DNA from: a virus
Length of the DNA stretch: 64,000 nt
Reading direction: 5' to 3' (one strand)
IMG/VR virus record: IMGVR_UViG_3300027541_000009
Span: 62,001 to 126,000 of that record
Below, piece after piece: positions 34,430-43,489 of this stretch. A program made the position numbers and the translations under genes. Positions within the stretch are counted from its first letter, which is position 1. Each line of letters opens with the position of its first letter. The notes beneath the pieces are model-generated. The model searched no databases. It worked only from the letters and a program-made list of their open reading frames with translations, and was not told the origin of the DNA.

Positions 34430-34436
34430 ATAAATA
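34429..34436 (+). promoter_or_regulatory. Late promoter of 34467 gene
   Basis: Exact TATAAATA sharing its first T with the terminator T-run; 30 bases before the ATG. Confidence 0.75.
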
Positions 34437-34466
34437 CTCTTAGAAAAAACTTACGGGAATAAACAA

Positions 34467-35261
34467 ATGGCACTTTGGGGTAATAAAGACGATGTATTCT
34501 CTCCTGGCTCAGTATCAGTAAATTATGCAACTAAAGTAATTACTGGATCTGGAACTTCTTTCCTTGCAGCTTCTGTTGGTGATGTGATTAGTATTGGTGC
34601 AGGTAAAACTTTTGGTGAAGCAATCATTGATAAAATTAATTCACAGACTTCTATTTCTATTGCTACTACCCAATTTTTAAGTGGTGCTGCCATTTCTGGT
34701 GTAAGTGACTATGTAATTTCACAAAAACCAAAATACACTCAGCATGATACACATTTCACTGCAAACCAAATTTTTGGTGTAGATGAGAGTGAGATTGCAG
34801 TAAATACTTATCTTACTCATGCAGGATGGGTTGGAATTATTACTTATGTAGATAGTAGTGGTGAACTGAGAACAAAGACTGAAACTTTAGTCGCAATGTC
34901 TGGAATTACAACAGGCACAACAACATACGCTACTGCAGGTGATGCGGCAGATGATGCTAAACTTCCAGATGTAGATATCACTATCACTTCTCAACCTGCT
35001 TCTGTTGGAGTAGGAACCACTCAAACAGCAACATTTAGTGTTGCTGCAACTGTAGTTCCTTCAACTGCACCTCTATCTTACCAGTGGAGGAAGTCTACAA
35101 CTGCAGGTGGATCGACTTATGCTGACATTGCTGGAGCAACTAACTCCAGTGTAAACATTACTAATAATGGAACTGCAAATAACGGATATCGTTATCGTGT
35201 CGTTATTACTAGTGGTGATGTTTCAGTAACGTCTTCATTTGCTACATTAACTGTTTCATGA
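34467..35261 (+). CDS. Virion protein with Ig-like domain
   Basis: 264 residues. The N-terminal 60 residues (MALWGNKDDVFSPGSVSVNY, VITGSGTSF) are a conserved phage structural module. Residues about 170-264 form an Ig-like domain: ITITSQPASVGVGTTQTATF, PLSYQWRKSTTAGG, NGYRYRVVITSGD and the final strand SSFATLTVS, including the typical YQW tryptophan and the tyrosine-corner YRY. Ig-like domains on tailed-phage capsids, such as T4 Hoc, bind cell-surface or environmental glycans weakly. The strong late cassette in front suggests an abundant virion component. Confidence 0.8.
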   Translation: MALWGNKDDVFSPGSVSVNYATKVITGSGTSFLAASVGDVISIGAGKTFGEAIIDKINSQTSISIATTQFLSGAAISGVSDYVISQKPKYTQHDTHFTANQIFGVDESEIAVNTYLTHAGWVGIITYVDSSGELRTKTETLVAMSGITTGTTTYATAGDAADDAKLPDVDITITSQPASVGVGTTQTATFSVAATVVPSTAPLSYQWRKSTTAGGSTYADIAGATNSSVNITNNGTANNGYRYRVVITSGDVSVTSSFATLTVS

Positions 35262-35270
35262 TAATTTAGT

Positions 35271-35642
35271 ATGAGATTTAATGAGTTGAATGAAGAGAAC
35301 TATGTTTTATTTGCAATTAAACATTATGAAAATCCTCAAGCAGTAACAAAAGAGGATTTTTACGATGACCTTAAACGGTTTAAATGGATAAAACGGTTAC
35401 TTAGAAAATATAAATCAAGTGGTGAATTGAACACTCATCTGTTAATTAACCACTTTTTGATTTTATATAATGTTTTTGGTGAAGCTACTACTCCTTTATT
35501 GTTTTATAAAATTGATTCTGAATATTGGAGTTTGATAAAAACTATAATCATGTATCTGGGAAGATTTCCAAATTATCCAAAAACTGAATTGCACGATATA
35601 CCAATTGATACTAGCTGTTTAAATCAACTCAATGATCTCTAA
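35271..35642 (+). CDS. Conserved phage protein of unknown function
   Basis: 123 residues: MRFNELNEENYVLFAIKHYE, FYDDLKRFKWIKRLLRKY, HLLINHFLILYNVFGEATTP, YWSLIKTIIMYLGRFPNY. It is helical, with no metal or nucleotide motif. The pattern is widespread among T4-like and other marine phages, so it is a real family, but I know no role. The stop overlaps the start of the next gene (TAATG). Confidence 0.8.
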   Translation: MRFNELNEENYVLFAIKHYENPQAVTKEDFYDDLKRFKWIKRLLRKYKSSGELNTHLLINHFLILYNVFGEATTPLLFYKIDSEYWSLIKTIIMYLGRFPNYPKTELHDIPIDTSCLNQLNDL

Positions 35643-35878
35643 TGAAAGACAGAACTTTTAATTATATAAGAAAAATCATTCATGATATGTTAGAAGAGGA
35701 TGTCTCTGCGATTTCTGCACCGACAAATAGTTTATCTAGTGGAAAGATTGCAGGAACTCCTGAAGCAGGTGATTTACCCCCCGTTGATCTTCGTAAAAAG
35801 AAATATAAAAAATTACCATTCTTTTATAAAGACATGTTTAGGAGGAAAACGAGTGTTCAATCAAAACGCACCATTTGA
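35642..35878 (+). CDS. Small basic protein with Ser/Gly linker
   Basis: 78 residues. A helix RTFNYIRKIIHDMLEEDVS is followed by the linker APTNSLSSGKIAGTPEAGDL, then a basic tail DLRKKKYKKLPFFYKDMFRR. The linker word resembles cleavable linkers of phage head proteins, but no clear gp21 site is present. The final 26 bases overlap the next gene in another frame. Confidence 0.65.
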   Translation: MKDRTFNYIRKIIHDMLEEDVSAISAPTNSLSSGKIAGTPEAGDLPPVDLRKKKYKKLPFFYKDMFRRKTSVQSKRTI

Positions 35879-36299
35879 TACTAGAGTGGCAGTACTTGAA
35901 GAAAAATTCAGTGTGTATGAGCAAATGATGAATAAGTTAGAAGCTGCAATAAGAACAATTAGTGAAACTAGTCAAGGCATTTCAAAAATGTTGGCTATAC
36001 ATGATGAAAGATTGGAAAATACAATAAGATCGGATACATTGATTTTACAAAAAATTACTGAGGTAGATGCTAGAAATGCCATAGAGCATGAAAAAGTAAT
36101 TACAAGAATGAATGAATTGGAAGATAAAGTCGATGAAATAAGTAAAATTAAATGGATGACTATTGGAACTGGAGTAGTTCTTGCAGTATTAGCAACAGCA
36201 TTTTCAACTCTTGCTTCTGGTTGGTGGACTCCTCCTGAAATGCAAATGTTAAAAGATGGACATATGCATCAGCAAAACGTACCTCCAGATAAGAATTGA
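35853..36299 (+). CDS. Coiled-coil membrane protein, XhlA/holin-like layout
   Basis: 148 residues from GTG 35853, chosen because GGAGG lies 8 bases upstream; the frame is open further upstream but lacks a ribosome site. A long coiled coil (about 10-105: VAVLEEKFSVYEQM to MNELEDKVDEISK) is followed by one transmembrane helix (about 110-130: MTIGTGVVLAVLATAFST) and a short polar tail. The layout is that of XhlA-type accessory lysis proteins, although T4-like phages normally use a different holin. The topology is clear; the lysis role is a guess. Confidence 0.65.
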   Translation: MFNQNAPFDTRVAVLEEKFSVYEQMMNKLEAAIRTISETSQGISKMLAIHDERLENTIRSDTLILQKITEVDARNAIEHEKVITRMNELEDKVDEISKIKWMTIGTGVVLAVLATAFSTLASGWWTPPEMQMLKDGHMHQQNVPPDKN

Positions 36300-36324
36300 C
36301 AAAAACTTGATCTTTCAGTAGAGT
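36296..36324 (+). promoter_or_regulatory. Sigma70-type promoter of primase-nrd operon
   Basis: TTGACA (36296-36301), 17-base spacer, TAGAGT (36319-36324). It restarts early transcription after the late cargo genes. Confidence 0.7.
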
Positions 36325-36347
36325 GTGAGTCACAGACTTTTATATGA

Positions 36348-37343
36348 ATGGATTTAATTGATTTCAAGTATATTGATCTTGTATCTACCAGACTGCAAAA
36401 ATTTAAAAGAGTAAAAGATAGTCTTTATAATTTTCGTTGCTTTTACTGCGGGGATAGTAAAAGGACAAAAAATAAAGCAAGAGGATATTTGTATTCTATC
36501 AAGAATACCTTTAACTACAAGTGTCATAATTGTGGGAAATCTACATCGTTTGTTAATTTCCTAAAAGATGTAGATCCAAATATTCATGATCAATATATCA
36601 TTGATAGATTTAAAACAAATAAGAAAAAAGAACCAGTATTAAAGGTAGAAAAAAAATCATCTAAACCAGTATTTAAAAAAAAATATTTTGATCTTCCTCA
36701 ACTGTCTAAACTAAATAAAGAACACTTTGCACGACAATACGCAGAGAAAAGAGGAATTCCAGAAAAAAAATTGAGTGAACTTTATTTTTGTGAAAAATTT
36801 AAAGAATGGACCAACACACAAAAACCAACTTTTAAATCATTGGAATATGATGAACCTAGAATTATCATTCCTCTCATTTATAATGATGAAATTTTTGGAT
36901 TCCAAGGTAGAAGTTTATCTAAGAATTCAAAAGTAAAATACATAACAATTATTTTAGATGATTCTATACCTAAAATTTATGGTCTCGATGGAATAGATTG
37001 GTCAAAAAATGTTTATGTAGTGGAAGGACCTATTGATAGCATGTTTATCCCAAATGCTATTGCTATGGTCGGTGCAGATGTAAACATTTCTCAAATTCCA
37101 GATAGGAAAGATATTGATTACATTTTTGTGTATGATAATGAGAAACGGAATAAAGAAATAGTAGACAGAATGCAAAAAACTATTTCTCAAGGGCATTATA
37201 TTGTAATTTGGCCAAATGACTTGAAAGAAAAAGACATTAATGATATGATCTTAGCAGGACTTCCTGTTGAGGAAATTATAAAAGAAAACACTTTTATGGG
37301 ATTAGAAGCAAAAGCAAAACTTATCGGATGGAAAAGAGTATGA
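36348..37343 (+). CDS. gp61: DNA primase gp61
   Basis: 331 residues (T4 342). N-terminal zinc ribbon: CFYCGDSKR (about 30-38) and KCHNCGKST (about 59-67). The TOPRIM core includes RIIIPLIYNDEIFGFQGR, VYVVEGPIDSMFI with the catalytic Glu (about 223), and IFVYDNEKRNKE (about 263). It lays down RNA primers on the lagging strand, on the gp41 helicase. The last four bases overlap the nrdA start. Confidence 0.96.
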   Translation: MDLIDFKYIDLVSTRLQKFKRVKDSLYNFRCFYCGDSKRTKNKARGYLYSIKNTFNYKCHNCGKSTSFVNFLKDVDPNIHDQYIIDRFKTNKKKEPVLKVEKKSSKPVFKKKYFDLPQLSKLNKEHFARQYAEKRGIPEKKLSELYFCEKFKEWTNTQKPTFKSLEYDEPRIIIPLIYNDEIFGFQGRSLSKNSKVKYITIILDDSIPKIYGLDGIDWSKNVYVVEGPIDSMFIPNAIAMVGADVNISQIPDRKDIDYIFVYDNEKRNKEIVDRMQKTISQGHYIVIWPNDLKEKDINDMILAGLPVEEIIKENTFMGLEAKAKLIGWKRV

Positions 37344-39640
37344 GCAATGGAACTAAAGTACTGAAGAGAAAAGGTCACACTGAACCACTTGACCTGAATA
37401 AGATTCATACGATGGTTGAGGAGGCATGTAGAGACCTTTCAGGAGTTTCTGCATCTCAAGTAGAAATGCAATCTGGGATTCAATTTTATGATGGGATTTC
37501 TACACAAGAAATTCAAGAGATTCTGATCAAATCTGCGTCTGATTTAATTGATTTGGACAATCCAAATTATCAATTTGTTGCGGCAAGACTTTTGCTATTT
37601 TCTCTCAGAAAGTCACTTTACGGAAAAATTAAAGATCACCCCTCATTCTTTGATCACATTGTAAAGTGTGTGGGAGTTAATGTGTATGATACAGAGATTT
37701 TAGAAAAGTATACTGAAGATGAACTCAATAAACTTGGCAATTATATTGACCATGATAGAGATTATCTCTTCACCTATGCTGGATTGAGACAAGTTGTGGA
37801 TAAGTATCTAGTTCAGGACAGAAGTACTGGGAAAGTTTACGAGACACCACAATTTGCTTATATGATGATTTCGGCAACAATGTTTGCAAATTATCCTCAA
37901 AGTACTCGTCTTTCTTATGTTAGAAAGTATTATGATGCTATTTCAAAACACAAGATTAATATCCCAACTCCAATTATGGCAGGAGTAAGAACTCCTACTC
38001 GTCAATTTGCATCATGTACTCTGATTGATGTTGATGATACTCTGAATAGTATTATTGCATCTGATGGTGCAATGATGAAATACGTTGCAGGACGTGCTGG
38101 AATTGGTTTGAATATTGGTAGACTTCGTGCAATTAATAGTAAAATTCGTAATGGTGAAGTTGTTTCTACTGGAGTAATTCCATTCCTTAAAAAATTTGAA
38201 AGTTCATTAAAATCATGCCACCAAGGTGGTCTACGTCAAGGAAGTGCTACTGTTTATTTTCCAATTTGGCACAAAGAAATTGAAGAAGTTATTGTTTTAA
38301 AAAACAATAAAGGAACCGAAGATAATCGTGTACGTAGACTAGATTATAATATTCAATTATCTAAAATTTTCTATGAAAGATTCATTCAAAATAAGGAGAT
38401 TACATTATTTTCTCCGCATGATGTCCCTGGACTTTATGATTCTTTCGGAACAGATTTATTTGACGACCTCTATATTCAGTATGAAAAAGATTCGTCCATT
38501 CCGAAAAAAACTGTCAAGGCACAAGAACTCATTCTTGATCTCCTCAAAGAACGTGCTGAAACGGGTCGTATCTATTTGATGAACATTGATCATTGTAATT
38601 CTCATAGTTCTTTCAAGGATAAGGTTAATATGAGTAATCTTTGCTGTGAGATTACTCTTCCTACTAAACCAATTCAACATATTGATGATGAAGATGGTGA
38701 AATTGCATTGTGTATTCTTAAAGCACTAAATGTTGGAAAAATTAAATCTGATGAAGAACTGGAAGAGTTATGTGATCTTTGTGTCAGAACTCTTGATGAA
38801 TTGATTGAGTATCAAGAATATCCAATCAAGGCTGCAGAGATTGCTACAAAGGCACGTAGAACACTTGGAGTTGGTATTATTGGACTTGCTCACTATCTTG
38901 CTAAATTGGGATACAATTATGATCAACCTGAGGCATGGAGTGCAGTTCATGGTCTTTCTGAGAGTATTCAATACTATCTCCTGAAGGCATCAAATCAACT
39001 TGCTAAAGAAAAAGGTAAGTGTGATTATTTCCATAGAACTAAATATGCAGATGGAATTCTTCCAATTGATACTTATAAGAAAGATGTTGATGAGATTTGT
39101 AATGATCCACTTCAGCACGATTGGGAAGAACTTCGTCAGAATATTTTGACAGATGGACTAAGGCATTCTACTCTTACCTGTATCATGCCTTCTGAAAGTA
39201 GTTCAGTGACTTCAAATGCAACCAATGGAATTGAACCTCCTCGTGGATATCTTTCCATTAAAAAGTCTAAAAAAGGACCTATCAAACAAGTAGTTCCCCA
39301 ATATACTACTTTGAAAAGTCATTACACTTTGCTTTGGGACATGAAAAATAACAATGGTTATTTTAATATTGTTTCAGTAATTCAGAAGTTTTTTGATCAG
39401 GCAATTAGTGCTAATTGGAATTATAATCCAGAGCATTATCCAAACAATGAAGTGCCTATGAGTGTAATTGCTCAAGATTTTCTGAGGGCATATAAGTATG
39501 GTCATAAGACTGGTTACTATCAGAATACATATGATGGTAAGAGTGATGAACCTAAAGAAGATAATAATGAAATTCAAAATCTTATTGATGAAATTTTAAA
39601 CAGTGATGATGAAGAAGCTTGCGATAGTTGTACAATCTAA
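37340..39640 (+). CDS. nrdA: Ribonucleotide reductase class I alpha subunit NrdA
   Basis: 766 residues from ATG 37340 (ATGA overlap with the primase stop; an ATG 12 bases earlier is possible). An N-terminal ATP-cone-like region (about 1-95) is followed by the ten-stranded barrel: RQFASCTLIDVDD with the first redox Cys (about 218), GRAGIGLNIGRLRA, SNLCCEITLPTKPI with the active-site Cys (about 435) and PSESSSVTSNATNGIEPPRG. The tail ACDSCTI carries the mobile CxxC pair. It reduces ribonucleotides to supply dNTPs. Paired with nrdB after 10 bases. Confidence 0.97.
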   Translation: MSNGTKVLKRKGHTEPLDLNKIHTMVEEACRDLSGVSASQVEMQSGIQFYDGISTQEIQEILIKSASDLIDLDNPNYQFVAARLLLFSLRKSLYGKIKDHPSFFDHIVKCVGVNVYDTEILEKYTEDELNKLGNYIDHDRDYLFTYAGLRQVVDKYLVQDRSTGKVYETPQFAYMMISATMFANYPQSTRLSYVRKYYDAISKHKINIPTPIMAGVRTPTRQFASCTLIDVDDTLNSIIASDGAMMKYVAGRAGIGLNIGRLRAINSKIRNGEVVSTGVIPFLKKFESSLKSCHQGGLRQGSATVYFPIWHKEIEEVIVLKNNKGTEDNRVRRLDYNIQLSKIFYERFIQNKEITLFSPHDVPGLYDSFGTDLFDDLYIQYEKDSSIPKKTVKAQELILDLLKERAETGRIYLMNIDHCNSHSSFKDKVNMSNLCCEITLPTKPIQHIDDEDGEIALCILKALNVGKIKSDEELEELCDLCVRTLDELIEYQEYPIKAAEIATKARRTLGVGIIGLAHYLAKLGYNYDQPEAWSAVHGLSESIQYYLLKASNQLAKEKGKCDYFHRTKYADGILPIDTYKKDVDEICNDPLQHDWEELRQNILTDGLRHSTLTCIMPSESSSVTSNATNGIEPPRGYLSIKKSKKGPIKQVVPQYTTLKSHYTLLWDMKNNNGYFNIVSVIQKFFDQAISANWNYNPEHYPNNEVPMSVIAQDFLRAYKYGHKTGYYQNTYDGKSDEPKEDNNEIQNLIDEILNSDDEEACDSCTI

Positions 39641-39650
39641 GGAGAATTAA

Positions 39651-40793
39651 ATGGTAGAAGGGATGACAGTCTTTAATACAAATCAAGTAGATACACTTAA
39701 ACAACCAATGTTTTTTGGTGCTCCTTTAGGAGTTCAAAGATATGATACTTATAAGTATCCTGAATTTGATAAACTCACTCAACAACAACTTGGATTCTTT
39801 TGGAGACCTGAGGAGGTTTCTTTACAAAAAGATCGTTCTGACTACCTTACACTTCGTCCAGAACAAAAGCATATCTTCACTTCCAATCTAAAGTATCAGA
39901 TCCTCCTTGATAGTGTTCAAGGTCGTGGACCTGGTATGGCATTTATCCCATACTGCTCTCTTCCTGAATTGGAGGCAGCAATGACAGTATGGGAATTTAT
40001 GGAGATGATTCACAGTAGGTCATATACCTATATAATTAAAAATGTATATGCAGATCCTTCAGTAGTATTTGATAAAATCATTACTGATGAAATGATCTTG
40101 GAAAGAGCATCCTCTGTGACATCATCATATGATGACTTTATCAATTCTGCTCAACAATATGGAACTTCCAACACTTGGAGGTTTGCAAATGAAGGGGTTG
40201 ATTTGGGTAAAACCGAAAGAATCGAATTAAAGAGGAAACTTTACCGTGCAATTGCCAATGTCAATATTCTCGAAGGTATCAGATTCTACGTCTCTTTTGC
40301 TTGCTCGTTTGCGTTTGGTGAACTCAAGCTTATGGAAGGATCCGCTAAAATTATCTCTTTCATCGCAAGAGATGAAAACCAACATCTTACACTTACTCAA
40401 AAAATTCTGACTAAGTGGGCTCAGGGTGATGATCCAGAAATGCAAGAAATTGCTAAAGAAGAAGAATCTTATGTCTATAAAATGTTTGAAAACACTGTAA
40501 ACGAAGAAAAACGTTGGGCAGAATATCTGTTCAAGGATGGATCGATGATAGGCCTCAATGATAAACTTCTTTGGATGTATGTGGAATGGATTGCTAATCG
40601 TCGCATGAAATCAATTGGACTAAAACCAATGTTTGATATTCCAGCTAAAACCAATCCACTCCCTTGGACTGAACATTGGTTGAATAGCAAAAATATGCAA
40701 GAAGCTCCAATGGAAACTGAAAAAGAAAGTTATTTGGTAGGGGCAATTAAACAAGATATTGAAACTAATGCCTTTGCGGGATTTAGTTTGTGA
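39651..40793 (+). CDS. nrdB: Ribonucleotide reductase class I beta subunit NrdB
   Basis: 380 residues. The ferritin-like diiron core is seen in AAMTVWEFMEMIHSRSYTYI, EGIRFYVSFACSFAFGE and ISFIARDENQHLTLTQ, which contain the expected Glu and His ligands. The radical Tyr is expected in the SRSYTYI region. NrdB generates the radical for NrdA. AAGGAGAA lies upstream of the ATG. A strong terminator follows, ending the early primase-nrd operon. Confidence 0.96.
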   Translation: MVEGMTVFNTNQVDTLKQPMFFGAPLGVQRYDTYKYPEFDKLTQQQLGFFWRPEEVSLQKDRSDYLTLRPEQKHIFTSNLKYQILLDSVQGRGPGMAFIPYCSLPELEAAMTVWEFMEMIHSRSYTYIIKNVYADPSVVFDKIITDEMILERASSVTSSYDDFINSAQQYGTSNTWRFANEGVDLGKTERIELKRKLYRAIANVNILEGIRFYVSFACSFAFGELKLMEGSAKIISFIARDENQHLTLTQKILTKWAQGDDPEMQEIAKEEESYVYKMFENTVNEEKRWAEYLFKDGSMIGLNDKLLWMYVEWIANRRMKSIGLKPMFDIPAKTNPLPWTEHWLNSKNMQEAPMETEKESYLVGAIKQDIETNAFAGFSL

Positions 40794-40796
40794 TAA

Positions 40797-40823
40797 AAGA
40801 GGGGTAATAACCCCTCTTTTTTT
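40797..40823 (+). terminator. Intrinsic terminator after nrdB
   Basis: Stem AGAGGGGT/ACCCCTCT (flanked by A and T, so possibly longer), loop AATA, then seven T. Confidence 0.92.
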
Positions 40824-40831
40824 ATGAAAAA

Positions 40832-40839
40832 GATAAATA
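40832..40839 (+). promoter_or_regulatory. Late promoter of 40863 gene
   Basis: GATAAATA, one mismatch, 9 bases after the terminator and 23 bases before ATG 40863. It argues against the in-frame ATG at 40824, which would lie upstream of the transcript. Confidence 0.6.
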
Positions 40840-40862
40840 AAAATAAAGATCTTTTTATATTA

Positions 40863-42734
40863 ATGGATAAATCACAAAATATTTACGAAGCTTATCTTCA
40901 GGTTTATTCAGAAGGTATTGCATCAGAACATCCTGATATTTCTGGACAGAAGGAATTTGCCAAAAAGGCAGATGAAGAACTTGCACGTAGAAGAAAGGAA
41001 AGAGCAAAAAAATCGGGACCTCAACTTCCTAAGTTTTTAAAAACTAAGAAGGGTATTCAAATCGAAGAAAAGGATCATGAGTACTCAATGGCTCGAACTG
41101 AACTTCATAAAATTGATGGTGCAGTTAAAAAACTTCGTAAAAAATTAAAAGGTGAAGGTAATATTGAAGCTTGGGTGCAATCTAAAATTACGAGAGCAGC
41201 AGATTATTTAGATTCAGCATCAACTTATATTGAGAGTGGTGAGCACGATCATATTGAAGAAGATATTATGCTTGAAAGAGAAATGACTCCTTCTGAAGTT
41301 AGAAAGGAGAAAAGACTTAAAGGTAAATATGATGATAGTGGAATGAAGAAAAGTATGATTGATCAATATGGGGAAGAAAAAGGAAAGCAAGTATATTTTG
41401 CAACTATCCGTAAGCAAGCAATGGCAAACTCATTTGAACCAGAAGGTGAACAACTTGATGAGAATCCACTGGTCGGATTAGGACTTCGTGCAGGTGCTGC
41501 TGCACTTGGAGGTTATCTAGCAAGCAAGGGCATGGAGGCAGCAAAGAAAAAAGTAGATTCTACAATTGATAAAGCAAGAAAAACTTCACCTATTGGTGGT
41601 GAGAGATATTCTTCACAATTAAATCAATTAAAGCAATCAATTGATTATGATGGTGAAACCTTAGAAGAGAAAAAACTTTCAAGAACTGAAAGAAGAGAAC
41701 AAAATCAAGGTAAAAAGAAAAAAGGTGGTGCAGTTCATGCTTACGATATGGACGAAACTTTGTTTGGTCATGACCATTCAAAAGTAAAAGTTCATGTAAA
41801 AGATGATAAAGGAAAGAGAGTACAGAGTCTCACTAATCAAGAGTTTAATACTCACAAACTTCCAAAAGGACATTCTTATGACTTTGGTGAATTCCGTAGT
41901 TCTAAAGTCTTTACAAAATCAGCTAAACCTAATAAAGGAATTATCAAAAAGTTAAAGAAGCAAGTAAAGCAAGGTAAAAACGTTCATATCATTACTGCTC
42001 GTGGTGATATGGATGATCAAAAAACCTTTTCAAAACACTTGAAAAAACACGGTATTAATATTGAAAAAGGTGGAAAAAATTATGTTCATGTCCATCGTGC
42101 AGGAAATGTAGAAGGTGGTGACATTGGTGAAAAGAAAAAAACCATCCTTCATGGTTTAATGAAGAAAGCAGGTACTAAAAAAGGTCATATGTATGATGAT
42201 GCGGCAAAAGTGCATAAAGCAATGGAAAAGGCCAATAAAGAAACAGTATCTGGTCCAAAAGTTAAAACTCACATGGTAAAACCAAATAAGGAGGGTAAAG
42301 TCGTGTCACGTTCTTATCAAGCAACTAAGGAAGAATTTGAAGTTATTTTAGATTTTATTCTAGAGCAACTTGTAGATCAGGGTTATGTAGAAAATCTAGA
42401 TTCTGCATTGGATTTAGTAGATACATTTGAAGAGGATTATGTAGATGATTTAATTTCACAGAGTATTGGATTACTTTCAGAATCTGTAGAAGATGAATCT
42501 GCTTTAAAATTTGGATACGTATCTAGATTTACAAATAGAACTGAAAATACAATCGAAGAGGATGACGAACAACTAACACCATATGAGTATTGGAAAACAT
42601 TTATTGGTGAAGATGATATTCAAGAAGAAGTTGAAGAAGAGGTTATTTCAGAAGAAGTAATTGTAGAGAATAAAAAAGAAACTACTTATGAACAGTGGAA
42701 AAAATTTATTGAACAAAGAGAAGTTCAAAAATGA
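40863..42734 (+). CDS. Candidate capsid-cargo polyprotein with HAD-like phosphatase domain
   Basis: 623 residues from ATG 40863. N-terminus SQNIYE|AYLQVYSEG has an internal-protein look with an I-x-E|A site. About 55-120: HEYSMARTELHKIDGAVKKL and WVQSKITRAADYLDSASTYI, a helical phage domain. About 200: GLGLRAGAAALGGYLASKGM, a glycine zipper. About 280-460: HAD-like domain with AYDMDETLFG (DxDxT), HIITARGDMDD and HMYDDAAKVH (acidic pair). About 485-545: an acidic helical module (FEVILDFILEQLVDQGYVEN) shared with two other proteins here. The HAD motifs look complete, so phosphatase activity is plausible; substrate unknown. Confidence 0.8.
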   Translation: MDKSQNIYEAYLQVYSEGIASEHPDISGQKEFAKKADEELARRRKERAKKSGPQLPKFLKTKKGIQIEEKDHEYSMARTELHKIDGAVKKLRKKLKGEGNIEAWVQSKITRAADYLDSASTYIESGEHDHIEEDIMLEREMTPSEVRKEKRLKGKYDDSGMKKSMIDQYGEEKGKQVYFATIRKQAMANSFEPEGEQLDENPLVGLGLRAGAAALGGYLASKGMEAAKKKVDSTIDKARKTSPIGGERYSSQLNQLKQSIDYDGETLEEKKLSRTERREQNQGKKKKGGAVHAYDMDETLFGHDHSKVKVHVKDDKGKRVQSLTNQEFNTHKLPKGHSYDFGEFRSSKVFTKSAKPNKGIIKKLKKQVKQGKNVHIITARGDMDDQKTFSKHLKKHGINIEKGGKNYVHVHRAGNVEGGDIGEKKKTILHGLMKKAGTKKGHMYDDAAKVHKAMEKANKETVSGPKVKTHMVKPNKEGKVVSRSYQATKEEFEVILDFILEQLVDQGYVENLDSALDLVDTFEEDYVDDLISQSIGLLSESVEDESALKFGYVSRFTNRTENTIEEDDEQLTPYEYWKTFIGEDDIQEEVEEEVISEEVIVENKKETTYEQWKKFIEQREVQK

Positions 42735-42991
42735 TCGATAATGCAGTAAGTGAACTTGAAAAAAACCTTCCTAAACTTAGGAAGGTTTCATACTCATCTA
42801 TTGATTCACTAATGAGACGTATTATGAGAAAGTATGATGTTACTGCAAAGGAACTTCATTTCTCTTTTAAAGATAAACATCATAAAACTCCAGATGAGTG
42901 GATCAAAGAAAAAAATTCTTTAAAAGAAATGAAGACTTTTGATGAGTTTTATGAAACTTGTATGTTATTAATGTTTAAAAATGAAATTTAA
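42731..42991 (+). CDS. Small conserved protein of unknown function
   Basis: 86 residues: LRKVSYSSIDSLMRRIMRKY, DVTAKELHFSFKDKHHKTPD and a C-terminal helix ending MFKNEI. Basic and helical; no motif I can assign. The DVTAKELH...F..KH..TP pattern recurs in other T4-like marine phages. It overlaps the neighbours on both sides (ATGA with the HAD protein; 11 bases with the next gene). Confidence 0.75.
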   Translation: MIDNAVSELEKNLPKLRKVSYSSIDSLMRRIMRKYDVTAKELHFSFKDKHHKTPDEWIKEKNSLKEMKTFDEFYETCMLLMFKNEI

Positions 42992-43454
42992 TTTTTCTTT
43001 CGGTAAGAAAAGAAGAGGAATTATAGAGTGGGCAAAACTCTCTATAATTTTTGAAAGTATTATTGAGTTTTTGTCAAATAAATTTAATATTGATAAAAAA
43101 AGACTCTGGGATATTGTAGATGAACTTCAAAGAGAACTTTTAAAAAGAGGTTGGATTGATGATACTGTGAATGAGTATGTCATCAATACTCCAGAATTAT
43201 TGGATCAACGAGTTGAACGTGATGTAGATAGAGCAATCGAAGAATATAAACAACTGGAAGAATCAGAACCAGTGAATATGAAGAATGAGGTGATATTAAA
43301 AGAAATAGAAAAAGATAAGTATACTAAAACTCAAAAGAAGATTGTAAAGGATGCAGTATATTATGAAAAACAACCAGATGGCAGTAAGGCACAGGAACTT
43401 TTAGGTGGAGATATTGGTATAAGAGGAATTTGGGAAATTGATAAAGATAAATAA
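42981..43454 (+). CDS. Small protein, paralogue of 50071-50475
   Basis: 157 residues. MKFNFSFGKKRRG opens the protein; then KKRLWDIVDELQRELLKRG, DQRVERDVDRAIEEYKQLEE and SKAQELLGGDIG. The same four blocks occur in order in the protein at 50071-50475 (FNFGKK, RLWDLLDEVQRSL, RRVERDVDKAIRDYEDL, EAQRLLGGEM), so the two are paralogues. This copy has a weakly hydrophobic helix (about 17-34) where the other has a transmembrane segment. The function is unknown. Confidence 0.75.
   Translation: MKFNFSFGKKRRGIIEWAKLSIIFESIIEFLSNKFNIDKKRLWDIVDELQRELLKRGWIDDTVNEYVINTPELLDQRVERDVDRAIEEYKQLEESEPVNMKNEVILKEIEKDKYTKTQKKIVKDAVYYEKQPDGSKAQELLGGDIGIRGIWEIDKDK
43446..43453 (+). promoter_or_regulatory. Late promoter of 43490 gene
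   Basis: GATAAATA, one mismatch, overlapping the previous stop, 36 bases before the ATG. Confidence 0.5.
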
Positions 43455-43489
43455 TATTAATAAAAGTACTTTTCAATGCTCAAAGAAAG

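Noticed and set aside
25022-39640. Inteins or introns in gp43, gp41 or nrdA
   Set aside because: These are common insertion targets in phages, but all three frames are continuous with expected motif spacing and no splice-type or Hint residues.
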